NCBI GenBank assembly: GCA_015711855.1
Contig: MU158523.1
Location: 1-36,047 of the forward strand
Direction: 5' to 3'
Source of the DNA: Candidatus Solincola quzhuomuensis
GTDB lineage: Bacteria > Actinomycetota > Geothermincolia > Geothermincolales > RBG-13-55-18
Length of the DNA stretch: 36,047 nucleotides
This document shows positions 1-8,396 of the stretch, one piece after another. Both the position numbers and the translations under genes were made by a program. Position 1 is the stretch's first letter. Each line of letters begins with the position of its first letter. The notes under the pieces are model-generated. The model did not search any database. It had not been told where the DNA came from and saw nothing but the letters and a program-made list of their open reading frames with translations.

Positions 1-892
1 TCATGTCAACAATTCTGCTGAAATTTCGCTGAGGTGGCTTCCCCTCCAGTTCCCGTTCATGTAATTGATGGTCCCGTAGAAGATGCGGTTGGCCGATGCG
101 GCGTTGGGGAATATCCCCATGGGATTGGTCCTTTGCCTCACCTCCCGGAATGCTCTCTCCAAGACGTTGGTGGTTCGTATCTTCTCCCACATCTCCTCGG
201 GGATGTCGTAGTAGTGCAGGCAGTTATAGAGGCCCTTCTCCAGGCATCTTACCGCACGCTCTACCTCTATGATCCACTTGGATCTCCAGGCCTTGAAGCG
301 CCTGAGAGCCTCTTTCCTGTTGGGAGCGGCAAAGATCTGCTTGGCCCCGCCTGTGGCCGGCTTCTGATTGTGCTTGCGAAGCTTTATGGCCACGTTGCGC
401 ATCTTGTGCGCGATACAGCGCTGCACCTTATGAAATGGGTAGATCTCCGCTATGGCTTTGAGGAGCGCCGGATGGCCATCGGATATGATGAGCTTTATCC
501 TCTTCCCGGAAAGGCCCCTTGCCTTGAGGTCGGCCAAAAACCCCTTTTGAGGAGGCAAGGTCCTCGGAGTCGGCCATGCGGAAGGAGAGGATTTCCTTGC
601 TACTGTCTGAGTGGATGCCGAAGGCGCAGAGCATCACCTTCCTCTCGACCCCTATCTCCCTCACCTTCTCGCCTATGCCGTCCAGAAACGGGAACTCCAC
701 GTCGTCGGAGAGCTCCCGCTCCTGGTAATACCGGAGTTCCTCCTCCAGAAAGGCCGTTGTCTTGGATACCGTCTGTGCCGATACCGGGATGCCGAAGATG
801 TCTTTTTCCTCGATCTCCGCCCAGGCCTGCTCCGTGAGGTTCTCGATGAGTTCGAGGGCTGCCTCTTCGGTCTCGATCTGGTACTCTTGCAT
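1..892 (-). pseudogene. IS256-family transposase, frameshifted (C-terminal ORF 1..558, N-terminal ORF 428..892)
   Basis: The C-terminal ORF has mutator-transposase features (LIISDGHPALLKAI, RCIAHKMRNVA, TTNVLERAFREVRQRT). The N-terminal ORF reads ...SEDLASSKG and joins GFLADLKARGLSG only after a 1-nt shift in the AAAAGGGGTTTTT run near 545-555. Confidence 0.8.
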
Positions 893-975
893 GGGGTGCT
901 CCTTTCGCTAAAGTTGCTTTCTTTTCTGAAAGGAAAGCACCCCATCTGAATTTCAGCAAGATAGTTTACGTGACC
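1..975 (-). mobile_element. IS256/mutator-type insertion sequence, decayed copy (left end at or just outside the window edge)
   Basis: Transposase-like ORFs on the minus strand. Imperfect terminal inverted repeats: left inward TCATGTCAACAATTCTGCTGAAATTTCG versus right inward (revcomp of about 946-973) TCACGTAAACTATCTTGCTGAAATTCAG, about 21/28 identical. Confidence 0.7.
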
Positions 976-977
976 CT

Positions 978-1373
978 ATGAGGAAGCGAAACAATTCTAA
1001 GCATGTTACTGCGGAACTGTTGGCGGAATGCACCCATAGCGAGAAGATAGAGAGCCTGCTTGAAATGCTGAAAGCCATCAGCGACGCCAACCGGTTGCGC
1101 ATTCTCTGTCTTCTCTCTTCCGGGGAGAAATGCGTATGTGATATCGAGGAAAGTCTTGGCATATCGCAGCCGCTCGTCTCGCATCACCTTTCCATATTGC
1201 CCGATGTGGGTATGGTGAAGGTCCGTAAAAGCGGCGTCTGGTGTTATTACTCCCTGGTTTTGGAATCGATAAAGAGACTGGACCATCTCCTTAAAGAGGT
1301 GCTGGAGGCCGATAAGATACCCTCGCCCTATCCCCGTAGAGAAGATTGCGACGAGGTCATAGGGCGGGTATGA
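978..1373 (+). CDS. arsR: ArsR/SmtB-family metalloregulator with CxC sensor motif
   Basis: Winged-helix signature LKAISDANRLRILCLLSSGEKCVCDIEESLGISQPLVSHHLSIL; EKCVCDI resembles the As(III)-sensing ELCVCDL motif. Confidence 0.88.
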   Translation: MRKRNNSKHVTAELLAECTHSEKIESLLEMLKAISDANRLRILCLLSSGEKCVCDIEESLGISQPLVSHHLSILPDVGMVKVRKSGVWCYYSLVLESIKRLDHLLKEVLEADKIPSPYPRREDCDEVIGRV

Positions 1374-1407
1374 TAGGACTTCGTGTGGAAGAATAGATCA
1401 AGCGTCC

Positions 1408-1575
1408 TTGAAAAAAACGAGCCGTTTTCATTGTGGCGCGAGAGAGTGCGTCAAGGTCAGCCCGCATTACAAAGAAGAGGGAAACTCCGGGATGCAAAAC
1501 GGGGGGTCAGCAGGTGTAGGCTGCGAATCAGGCTCGGGAACAGCGGTAGCATTGTTACCGTCTCTTTTTTAAAAG
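1408..1575 (+). CDS. Possible small Cys-containing ORF (TTG start) between arsR and the thioredoxin-like gene
   Basis: Manual translation LKKTSRFHCGARECVKVSPHYKEEGNSGMQNGGSAGVGCESGSGTAVALLPSLF; position in operon only. No strong SD seen and the end is approximate. Confidence 0.25.
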
Positions 1576-1665
1576 GCCCAGCGTTTTCCGGATGAGGTCG
1601 ATGCAGGAAAGGCCGTGTCCCAAGGCAGCAAGGGCGACCCATAAAGAAAAAGGTGCGCGATCGGG

Positions 1666-2259
1666 ATGAGTGTTCACAAGGAAAGAATCGGCATTTACGG
1701 GGATACGAAAAAGGGCCGGCTGCTAAGAAAAATGGCTCGGAAGATGGCCCTCACAATCCTGGCCGTCATGACCTGCGTTTTTCTGGTAACCCTAGCCGAC
1801 TGCGGCTGCAAAAAGGAAAGCGAGAACAAGAAGGACGCTCCGGTAGAGGTGGAGGAACAAGACTTCCGTGATACCCGGGAAACCCAGGACAGCGGCGTTT
1901 CCGCGCCGGATAAGAGCCCCTCGGAAGTGAAGATCGAGAACGCCTTGAAGAGCGGAAAGCCCGTTTTCCTCAACTTCCACTCCAATCAGTGCATACCCTG
2001 CATTGAGATGGAGAAAGTGATCGAGGAGGTGGAGCCGGAGTTCGCCGACCGCGTGGCCTTCGTGGTGGTGGACGTCTACGATCGCGCGGAGTGGAACCTC
2101 TGCGATTACTTCCAGGTAAGGGTCATTCCCACCAGTTTCTTCATCGACACAAGCGGAAAGGTCATGGAGGCCTATGAAGGCCTCCTCGACACCCACCGTA
2201 TGAGAGAACTGCTAAACGGGCTGGTGGCGGGAACCTTGGGGCAGAAAACGACACCGTAA
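1666..2259 (+). CDS. Thioredoxin-fold protein, membrane- or lipid-anchored
   Basis: N-terminal hydrophobic segment ending in LADC, then NFHSNQCIPCIEMEKVIEEVEPEFADRVAFVVVDVYD...VIPTSFFIDTSGKV (CxxC and cis-Pro). Start could be the internal Met near 1732. Confidence 0.85.
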   Translation: MSVHKERIGIYGDTKKGRLLRKMARKMALTILAVMTCVFLVTLADCGCKKESENKKDAPVEVEEQDFRDTRETQDSGVSAPDKSPSEVKIENALKSGKPVFLNFHSNQCIPCIEMEKVIEEVEPEFADRVAFVVVDVYDRAEWNLCDYFQVRVIPTSFFIDTSGKVMEAYEGLLDTHRMRELLNGLVAGTLGQKTTP

Positions 2260-2286
2260 AACACCTCAAGGGACGAGACGGAGATC

Positions 2287-3495
2287 ATGGGCAAGGCTCA
2301 CCGGTTTTTAAATGCGGCACTGTTCACGGGCCTCATTGCCTGCTTCGTCTGGATTATCATCATGCAGGGCCATGCCTTTGCTGCCCGACATTCGCCGCAG
2401 CACATCGGGACGCGGACGCTCTACGGGTATGAAGAGACATCCTCGGAACAGCCCATGGAGGTGGAGCTGATCTATTTCTACCCGCGCTTCCGCTGTTTAT
2501 CTTGCGAACAGGTGGAATCCTTCGCTCGGGAGGCAGCGGCTTCCTATCGCGGCCATGGGAGGGAAGGCATACCCTTCTACCGGATGGCCATCGACGACCC
2601 GGCCAACCGCGAGGTAGTGGATAGGTACGGCGTCGTCGGATCCTCCCTCTACCTGGTGGTAAAGGCCGACAGCGGAGAGGAGGAGTTCCGGGAGCTCAAG
2701 CAGGTATGGTTCAAGTGGGACGACCGCGAGGGCTGCATCTCTTATATCCATAGCGAGGTGGACCGCGCACTGAGCCAGGGGGCTACGTCGTCGGGGGAAA
2801 CAGGGATACCCCTGGCGGGCATACCCTTCCTGGCCGCCTTCGTGCTGGGGCTTCTCACCGCGGTGTCCCCCTGCCCCCTGGCCACCAACATCGCCGCCGT
2901 GGCCTACATCGCCAGGGAAATAGAAGACCGCAGGAAGGCGGTTCTCTCTGGCATGCTCTACACCGTGGGCAGGGGGGTCGCGTACGTGATCCTCGGCCTC
3001 CTCTTGGTGTATTTGGGAGTCAGCGTGGTGAGGGTCTCCGAGTTCCTGCGCAAAGCCGCCGTTTACTACTTGGGCCCGCTGCTCATCCTGGTGGCCCTGG
3101 TGATGTTGGACCTCGTCAATCTTTCTTTCCTGAAGGGCGGTTACGCGGCGCGCCTAGGGGAACGCGTCGCGAAAAAGGGTGTCTTGGGGGCCTTTCTGCT
3201 GGGGATGGTCTTCGCCCTCTCCTTTTGCCCTTACAGCGCAATACTTTTCTTCGGGATGCTCGTCCCGCTCGCGGTAGGGACGCCGGTGGGGGGCCTTTAC
3301 ATGCCGGCGATATACGCCGTGGGCACAGGCCTTCCGGTGCTCGCGGTAGCCCTCCTCATCGCCTTCGGCACGGGGGCTTGGGCAGCCCATGTGGACAAGA
3401 TCCAGAAATGGGAGAAATATTTAAGGAAGGGGGCCGGTCTCGTCTTCCTCGGGCTGGGGATATATTATCTAGTGCTCTTGGTAAAGACTTTGTAA
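2287..3495 (+). CDS. ArsF-like thioredoxin-fold domain fused to a CcdA/DsbD-type (ArsG-like) transmembrane permease
   Basis: N-terminal half VELIYFYPRFRCLSCEQVESFAREA...VVGSSLYLVVK; C-terminal half with paired Cys helices LTAVSPCPLATNIAAVAYIAREI and MVFALSFCPYSAILFFGMLVPLAVG. Confidence 0.8.
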   Translation: MGKAHRFLNAALFTGLIACFVWIIIMQGHAFAARHSPQHIGTRTLYGYEETSSEQPMEVELIYFYPRFRCLSCEQVESFAREAAASYRGHGREGIPFYRMAIDDPANREVVDRYGVVGSSLYLVVKADSGEEEFRELKQVWFKWDDREGCISYIHSEVDRALSQGATSSGETGIPLAGIPFLAAFVLGLLTAVSPCPLATNIAAVAYIAREIEDRRKAVLSGMLYTVGRGVAYVILGLLLVYLGVSVVRVSEFLRKAAVYYLGPLLILVALVMLDLVNLSFLKGGYAARLGERVAKKGVLGAFLLGMVFALSFCPYSAILFFGMLVPLAVGTPVGGLYMPAIYAVGTGLPVLAVALLIAFGTGAWAAHVDKIQKWEKYLRKGAGLVFLGLGIYYLVLLVKTL

Positions 3496-3501
3496 ACCTT
3501 C

Positions 3502-3665
3502 AAGGGGCCGTATCTTCGATCTTCGGTTGGCCGAAAATCCTTATGCCGGCATCTGTCCAATACTCGAAATGACAACAAAGTCAGTGCTCGACCAAGGGAT
3601 TAGGCTATGAAATGACAAATGCTCGAGAACTCTGAAGTTTACGAAAATCGAAGATACGACCCCTT
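3502..3665. repeat. REP/REPIN- or MITE-like inverted-repeat element
   Basis: AAGGGGCCGTATCTTCGAT (3502-3520) and its near-perfect inverse ATCGAAGATACGACCCCTT (3647-3665), 18/19, about 22/24 when extended inward. The left arm is followed by mini-hairpin TTCGG-TTGG-CCGAA. Confidence 0.6.
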
Positions 3666-3944
3666 ACTGGCTTGACGATCACCTCTCCGCCCGTCGCCTT
3701 AGCCATCTCCGCACCTTCACCGCGTTCCCGCACCCGCCCACGAACATTACCCACGCCTCGACTACCACTGAAAGTCATACGCCGCTACCATGAACGGCAA
3801 CCGAACCCGCTATCTTTAATACACCCTGTTTCTTTCTCCTCGATCCTTACAAGTCCCAAAACCATCATCGCCATGAACGGGAAGAAAACTCCGTTCCCGT
3901 TCTCCCGGGGGTTGACCGCGCATCAGGCGTTTAAACGGCGCCTC

Positions 3945-5129
3945 TCAAAGCGGGAGAGTTACTCCAGGTTTGGGGATTTCTCCGCAACGCAAAGAGAGGA
4001 TCATGTACTCCCAGTGGGTCAATCCCTCGAGCTCCAATTCCTCCCCACCTACCTTTACTCGACCTTGATAATCGGAGAGGAGGCGGTAATACGCCGGGCC
4101 GGCCACGGCCTTCCCGAAGAGCTTGAGAGCCGGCGCCGGGAGCCTCTCCGCCAGGGTCATGACGGTCTCCATCTCCTCCCTCACCCGCAGGTGGAACTCC
4201 CCGGAGACGTCCCGCTCGGCGAAGGAGAAGGCCACCTCCGAAGGATAGACCTGGTAATCCCTGGAATCCCTCCGGTATTCCCGGACCGAGAAGACCACCT
4301 TGGAGGACTCCAGGACGATGCGGTCGTCTAAGGCCAAGAAGAGAACGGGTATCCTTATCCTCCCGCAGCGGCGCGAGGTGTTGACGTCGGCGAAGATCAT
4401 GGTCAGGCGCTCGTGAAAGAGTCTCCCCCATATCCAGTGGGAGACGTAGAGGGGAAGAAATGCGTTCCCCCAGTTGTGGTCGTGATAGCCGAGGCCGCTC
4501 ACCCCGCGGGAGACGCCGTCCACGGTGAGCGTCCCCTCCACCCTGGCGCGGGGCTGGGCCACCACCCAGCCGAAGACCCGCTTCTTTTCCGGCCTGCCGA
4601 ACATGACCTCACCGGTACCCCTGGTCCACCCCGGGAGGAGGTTGGTGAATACGAGGTCGCAGGCCAGATCCCCGTGCCGAAAACGAACCCGATATTCTGG
4701 ATAGTAACCCTTCACGGTGTTCTCCCCGACGGCCACGTCGCAGGTCTCTCGCGAGGCCCGCCACTCCGAGGCGGGGAAGGGCACTATGTTGTTCAGCTGC
4801 CGCCCGTCGGGGGTGTACACGTTGAAGAGCATGCAGCACTGTCGGGCCAGGGGGTTGAGCAGGTTGGGGTACTGGAGCTCCAGTACGCAACGGTGCCCGT
4901 CCTCGAACTGAGCGTCGAAGTACCACCATTCCCAGTAGAGCCGGCTCTCGTAAGGGTGCAGGGCGTCGTCCTCCGGACGCAGGCCCCGGTTGAGCTCCTC
5001 CAACCCGCGGCTTCCGTACATGCCCACCGGGGTCACCTGGAGGTGCCTGCTGCGGGTGGTAAAGGCGCGTACCGCGGCAGCCACGACCAGGTCCTCCAGG
5101 GCCATCCACACCCATTTCTTACCAGCCAT
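3945..5129 (-). CDS. CrtC/lipocalin-like hydratase-family protein
   Basis: YESRLYWEWWYFDAQFEDGHRCVLELQY, GLGYHDHNWGN, SHWIWGRLF motifs typical of the CrtC/AttH-like family; SD GGGAGGGAACGGAA before the ATG. Confidence 0.7.
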   Translation of the reverse strand: MAGKKWVWMALEDLVVAAAVRAFTTRSRHLQVTPVGMYGSRGLEELNRGLRPEDDALHPYESRLYWEWWYFDAQFEDGHRCVLELQYPNLLNPLARQCCMLFNVYTPDGRQLNNIVPFPASEWRASRETCDVAVGENTVKGYYPEYRVRFRHGDLACDLVFTNLLPGWTRGTGEVMFGRPEKKRVFGWVVAQPRARVEGTLTVDGVSRGVSGLGYHDHNWGNAFLPLYVSHWIWGRLFHERLTMIFADVNTSRRCGRIRIPVLFLALDDRIVLESSKVVFSVREYRRDSRDYQVYPSEVAFSFAERDVSGEFHLRVREEMETVMTLAERLPAPALKLFGKAVAGPAYYRLLSDYQGRVKVGGEELELEGLTHWEYMILSLRCGEIPKPGVTLPL

Positions 5130-5315
5130 TTCCGTTCCCTCCCCCGTGATCGCCGTCCACGGACTCGTGAACCCATGTCCCCGCCAACCACTGGAAGTCC
5201 CTCGTCCAATCCACGTTTAAGTATTCCCAACTCTATTCAATTTCAATAAAAAGCCAGCCCTCCGCCCCGCCGGATATGGGCACAATTTCCAGATCTAAAC
5301 AATGACAAACCGCTT

Positions 5316-6767
5316 TCAATAGGGGGAAAGCCCTCCGCCCCACAGGATGCCAAAAGTCCCCAAGGCCAGGGTGAGCCTGGACATCCTGTCCCAAGGCCGA
5401 AGGGGAAGAAGGGCGAACGCCCAGAGCATATAGGGAGCCTGCAGGAAACTTGTGGTCAAAAGGAAAGCCAGCATGGCGACGAAAAAGGCGTCGGGGAGGT
5501 CCAGGTCCTTCTCCGCGCGCCGGGACTTCCTCCACAGGGTCCAGAGAAAGGCGGGCAAGAGCATCATCCTGGCGATCACCGCGCCCAGTGCCTCGGCCAA
5601 GTCCAGACCCAAGCGCAGCACGTACCGGAAGATGAACGCCAGCGCCTCGGACAAGATCCCCCCGGGGCTGACCAGGTTCTGCATGCCGTAGTTCCTCAGG
5701 ATGTAACGAAAGGTGGATGACCCGTCCCACAGGGGCAGGAAGGAGAGGACGGCCACTCCGGCGAAGACCCCCATAAGAAGGGAGGCTTCCTTCCATCTCT
5801 TTCGGTCCTCCTTCCCCCGGTGGAGGAGATACAGGAAATAAACGGCGAGGATTATCCCCGCCGTGTACTTCGTCACCACGGCCAGACTGAAGGCCAGGTA
5901 TGCGGCGTATCTTCTGCCCCGCAGGAGGAAAAGCAGGGCCGCCAGCACCAGGGTCATCATCATGACGTCGTTGCGGCCTCCTCCCACGACCACGATGAGC
6001 ACCAGGGGGTTCCAGGCGTAGAGGGCCGTACCGAGGCGTCGCCTTGCCGGGGCGATCATTTCCAGCAGTTTCCAGATGAGCACCACGTTCGCCAGGTTGA
6101 AGAGGGCCATGCCGGCTTTGAAGGCCAGCACGTTCACGGTTATGTTCCTTCCGGCGGCAAAGGCGAGGAACGCGGAGAAATAATTGAAAAGAGGACCGTA
6201 GACGGAACCCGTGTTCTTCCAGTAATGGGCCACGAAAGGGAAAAGCGGGTCGCTTACCGTCTGAGGAGTCACCCGGAAGGGGTTGAGGTGGTAGGCGGAA
6301 ATCACCCGGCCATAGAAGATGTAGGAAAAGAGGTCCTTGCTGAGGAGTGGGGGGGTGAGTAGGAGGATGAGGCTCACAAGGGCGGTGGTTGACAGGATGG
6401 TGCCCAGCCCGCCGTCCCGGCGCAAGAACACGGCCACCAACCAAGCGTAACCGGCCATGGCGAAGAGGGTTAGGAGGATGAAGGTCAGCTGCAGCTGCAG
6501 GCTGGTGGCTTGGTAGACGTGCGTTACCCGAAGCAAGCCGGAAAGAAGACGGTTGTTGGGAAGCGACAGATGCACGGGGGAGAGCTTGCCCACCGTCCCG
6601 TTGGGGGCGAAGGAGATCAGGGCCACCGCGAGGTAGATAAGGAGGTTGAAGGCCAGGACATAGGAGAACCCGGCTTTCAGGAGCGGCTCTCTCAGCCGAT
6701 ACACCAGATCGGCGGAAAAACCGGCACAAACTCCAGCACGGAAATCTGGCTGCGCGATATCGTTCAT
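5316..6767 (-). CDS. Polytopic polyprenol-phosphate-dependent mannosyltransferase-like protein (MptB/GT87 type)
   Basis: Multiple TM helices; LLSKDLFSYIFYGRVISAYHLNPF, SVYGPLFNYFSAF, YAWNPLVLIVVVGGGRNDVMMM. Confidence 0.7.
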   Translation of the reverse strand: MNDIAQPDFRAGVCAGFSADLVYRLREPLLKAGFSYVLAFNLLIYLAVALISFAPNGTVGKLSPVHLSLPNNRLLSGLLRVTHVYQATSLQLQLTFILLTLFAMAGYAWLVAVFLRRDGGLGTILSTTALVSLILLLTPPLLSKDLFSYIFYGRVISAYHLNPFRVTPQTVSDPLFPFVAHYWKNTGSVYGPLFNYFSAFLAFAAGRNITVNVLAFKAGMALFNLANVVLIWKLLEMIAPARRRLGTALYAWNPLVLIVVVGGGRNDVMMMTLVLAALLFLLRGRRYAAYLAFSLAVVTKYTAGIILAVYFLYLLHRGKEDRKRWKEASLLMGVFAGVAVLSFLPLWDGSSTFRYILRNYGMQNLVSPGGILSEALAFIFRYVLRLGLDLAEALGAVIARMMLLPAFLWTLWRKSRRAEKDLDLPDAFFVAMLAFLLTTSFLQAPYMLWAFALLPLRPWDRMSRLTLALGTFGILWGGGLSPY

Positions 6768-6984
6768 GCCCTTTATTTATATGTTGGTAAATATTTCTCC
6801 ACGGTATTTCCGGCGTCCTCCGTTCGCCGCCGTGAGGAACCGACCACTTGCCCGCGGAAAAGTCCGACCTGACTCGGCCACACTCTATAATCCTCCGACG
6901 AACTTTTGTCCCGGCGCGGGCCTGTGATAACCTTAATCCATGATATCGCGCCGTAAGAATCGGTCGGAGGGGCTTTTCAATCAT

Positions 6985-8229
6985 ATGACCTACAGCAGGT
7001 GGTCAACTTTTGTATCCCGCGCGAGGACAAAGACCTTGGGTCATGCCCTGATCAGGTCAACGCCTTTTCTGCTGCTGGCGCTGGTTGTCGTCATTTTCTA
7101 CCTGGCGGGAGCCTCCCGCTCGGAGGATCGCCCCCCAAGCGCCGCGGAACCCGAGGTAGAGGCCCTTGCCGGTGAAGGGAGCTCTTACTCCGTCCAGCCT
7201 CCCCCGGAGACCGACGTCTCCGGACTCGCGGGCGGTGAGCTTCCTGTCGTCTGGACCGCTGAGTTCAACAACGTGAACTTCATGACCCACACGGATGACG
7301 AACTGATCGTAACCTCCACAGAGGGCGCCGTCACGGCACTGGATCCGGAAACCGGGTCCATCCGCTGGAGCCGCTCCGTCGGTTCCTGGATAGCCTCCTG
7401 CCCGGTCTATGCGGATGGAAAGATCTTCTTCGGGTCGAGGGACCATTACCTGCATGCCTTGGACGTCTACACGGGCCTTCCCTTGTGGAAGGTGGAAACC
7501 TCCGGAGAGGTGACCGTTCCACCGGCGTACGATCGGGGAGTCCTCTACTTCACCTGCGACAACGACCGGCCCTTCGACTTGAAAAGCATGGTCTACGCCC
7601 TGCGTGCCTCGGACGGCCTTCTCCTTTGGTCCCGCCAATACGATGGATGGATCACCTCCCTGTCCTCCACCGGAAACGGAGGGCTGGTCATCAGCCGCCA
7701 TTCCATGGAGGTCGCCAACCTTTACCAGCGAGACGGTAGGGAGCGCTGGACGGTACGCACGGAAAACCAGGTACTGAGTCCGGCGTTGGAGGTGGGAGGG
7801 GTTATCCTTCTCTCCACCATCGGGGGAGAAGTGTACGCCCTCCGGGAAGAGGAGGGGAGCCTTCTCTGGAAAAGCGACCTCAACGACTACGCCTGGAGCC
7901 CCCTAACAAAGGGCAGTGGGGGCATCGTCATCGGCTCGTCGGGAATGGCCTTTTACGAGCTCGACCCGGCCACGGGGAAAGAGATATGGGCCCTCAACCT
8001 GGACGACGAACTCGACTTTCCGTTCCAGCTCGAGGAGGGAAAGGTCTACGCCTTCTCCTCGCAGGGGAGGATATACGCCATCTCCGAGGAAGACGGGACC
8101 CTCCACGGCCTCTACCGCGTGGAGGGAGACCTCACCTCAACACCGGTCGTCTGGCGGGGAAGGATCTTCTGCAGCGGCAGCGACGGCCTGATCCACGCCT
8201 TTCAACTGCCCGCGATCGATGGTCCCTGA
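6985..8229 (+). CDS. Membrane-anchored PQQ-binding-like beta-propeller repeat protein
   Basis: N-terminal TM helix followed by repeated blades (VTALDPETGSIRWSRSVGS, LHALDVYTGLPLWKVETSG, YALREEEGSLLWKSDL, YELDPATGKEIWALNL). The ORF track starts at 6940; ATG 6985 has an SD (GGAGG). Confidence 0.82.
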   Translation: MTYSRWSTFVSRARTKTLGHALIRSTPFLLLALVVVIFYLAGASRSEDRPPSAAEPEVEALAGEGSSYSVQPPPETDVSGLAGGELPVVWTAEFNNVNFMTHTDDELIVTSTEGAVTALDPETGSIRWSRSVGSWIASCPVYADGKIFFGSRDHYLHALDVYTGLPLWKVETSGEVTVPPAYDRGVLYFTCDNDRPFDLKSMVYALRASDGLLLWSRQYDGWITSLSSTGNGGLVISRHSMEVANLYQRDGRERWTVRTENQVLSPALEVGGVILLSTIGGEVYALREEEGSLLWKSDLNDYAWSPLTKGSGGIVIGSSGMAFYELDPATGKEIWALNLDDELDFPFQLEEGKVYAFSSQGRIYAISEEDGTLHGLYRVEGDLTSTPVVWRGRIFCSGSDGLIHAFQLPAIDGP

Positions 8230-8396
8230 GAGGCCGGCCACGCAGGCGGGGAAACGTGGGAATGCCCAGTTTTTTTCCGGCGTCCACTGCAAGACTCTTA
8301 CGTTCTTGCCGGGAGCGCCACCGGTGATACGTCGTTTCTTACGGCACGCGCCAAGTTCTCTTTTGAGAGCCCGTAAGAATTAGGGGGTGATATCGG

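Noticed and set aside
3875-3902. Perfect hairpin GAACGGGAA-GAAAACTCCG-TTCCCGTTC
   Set aside because: Between convergent genes, but no T-run on either side and no recognisable site; may be a transcription-end structure, too little to claim.
5233-6984. 583-aa minus-strand ORF
   Set aside because: Alternate frame over the mannosyltransferase gene; Pro/Arg/Gly-rich with no TM pattern, while the 5316..6767 frame has coherent TM helices.
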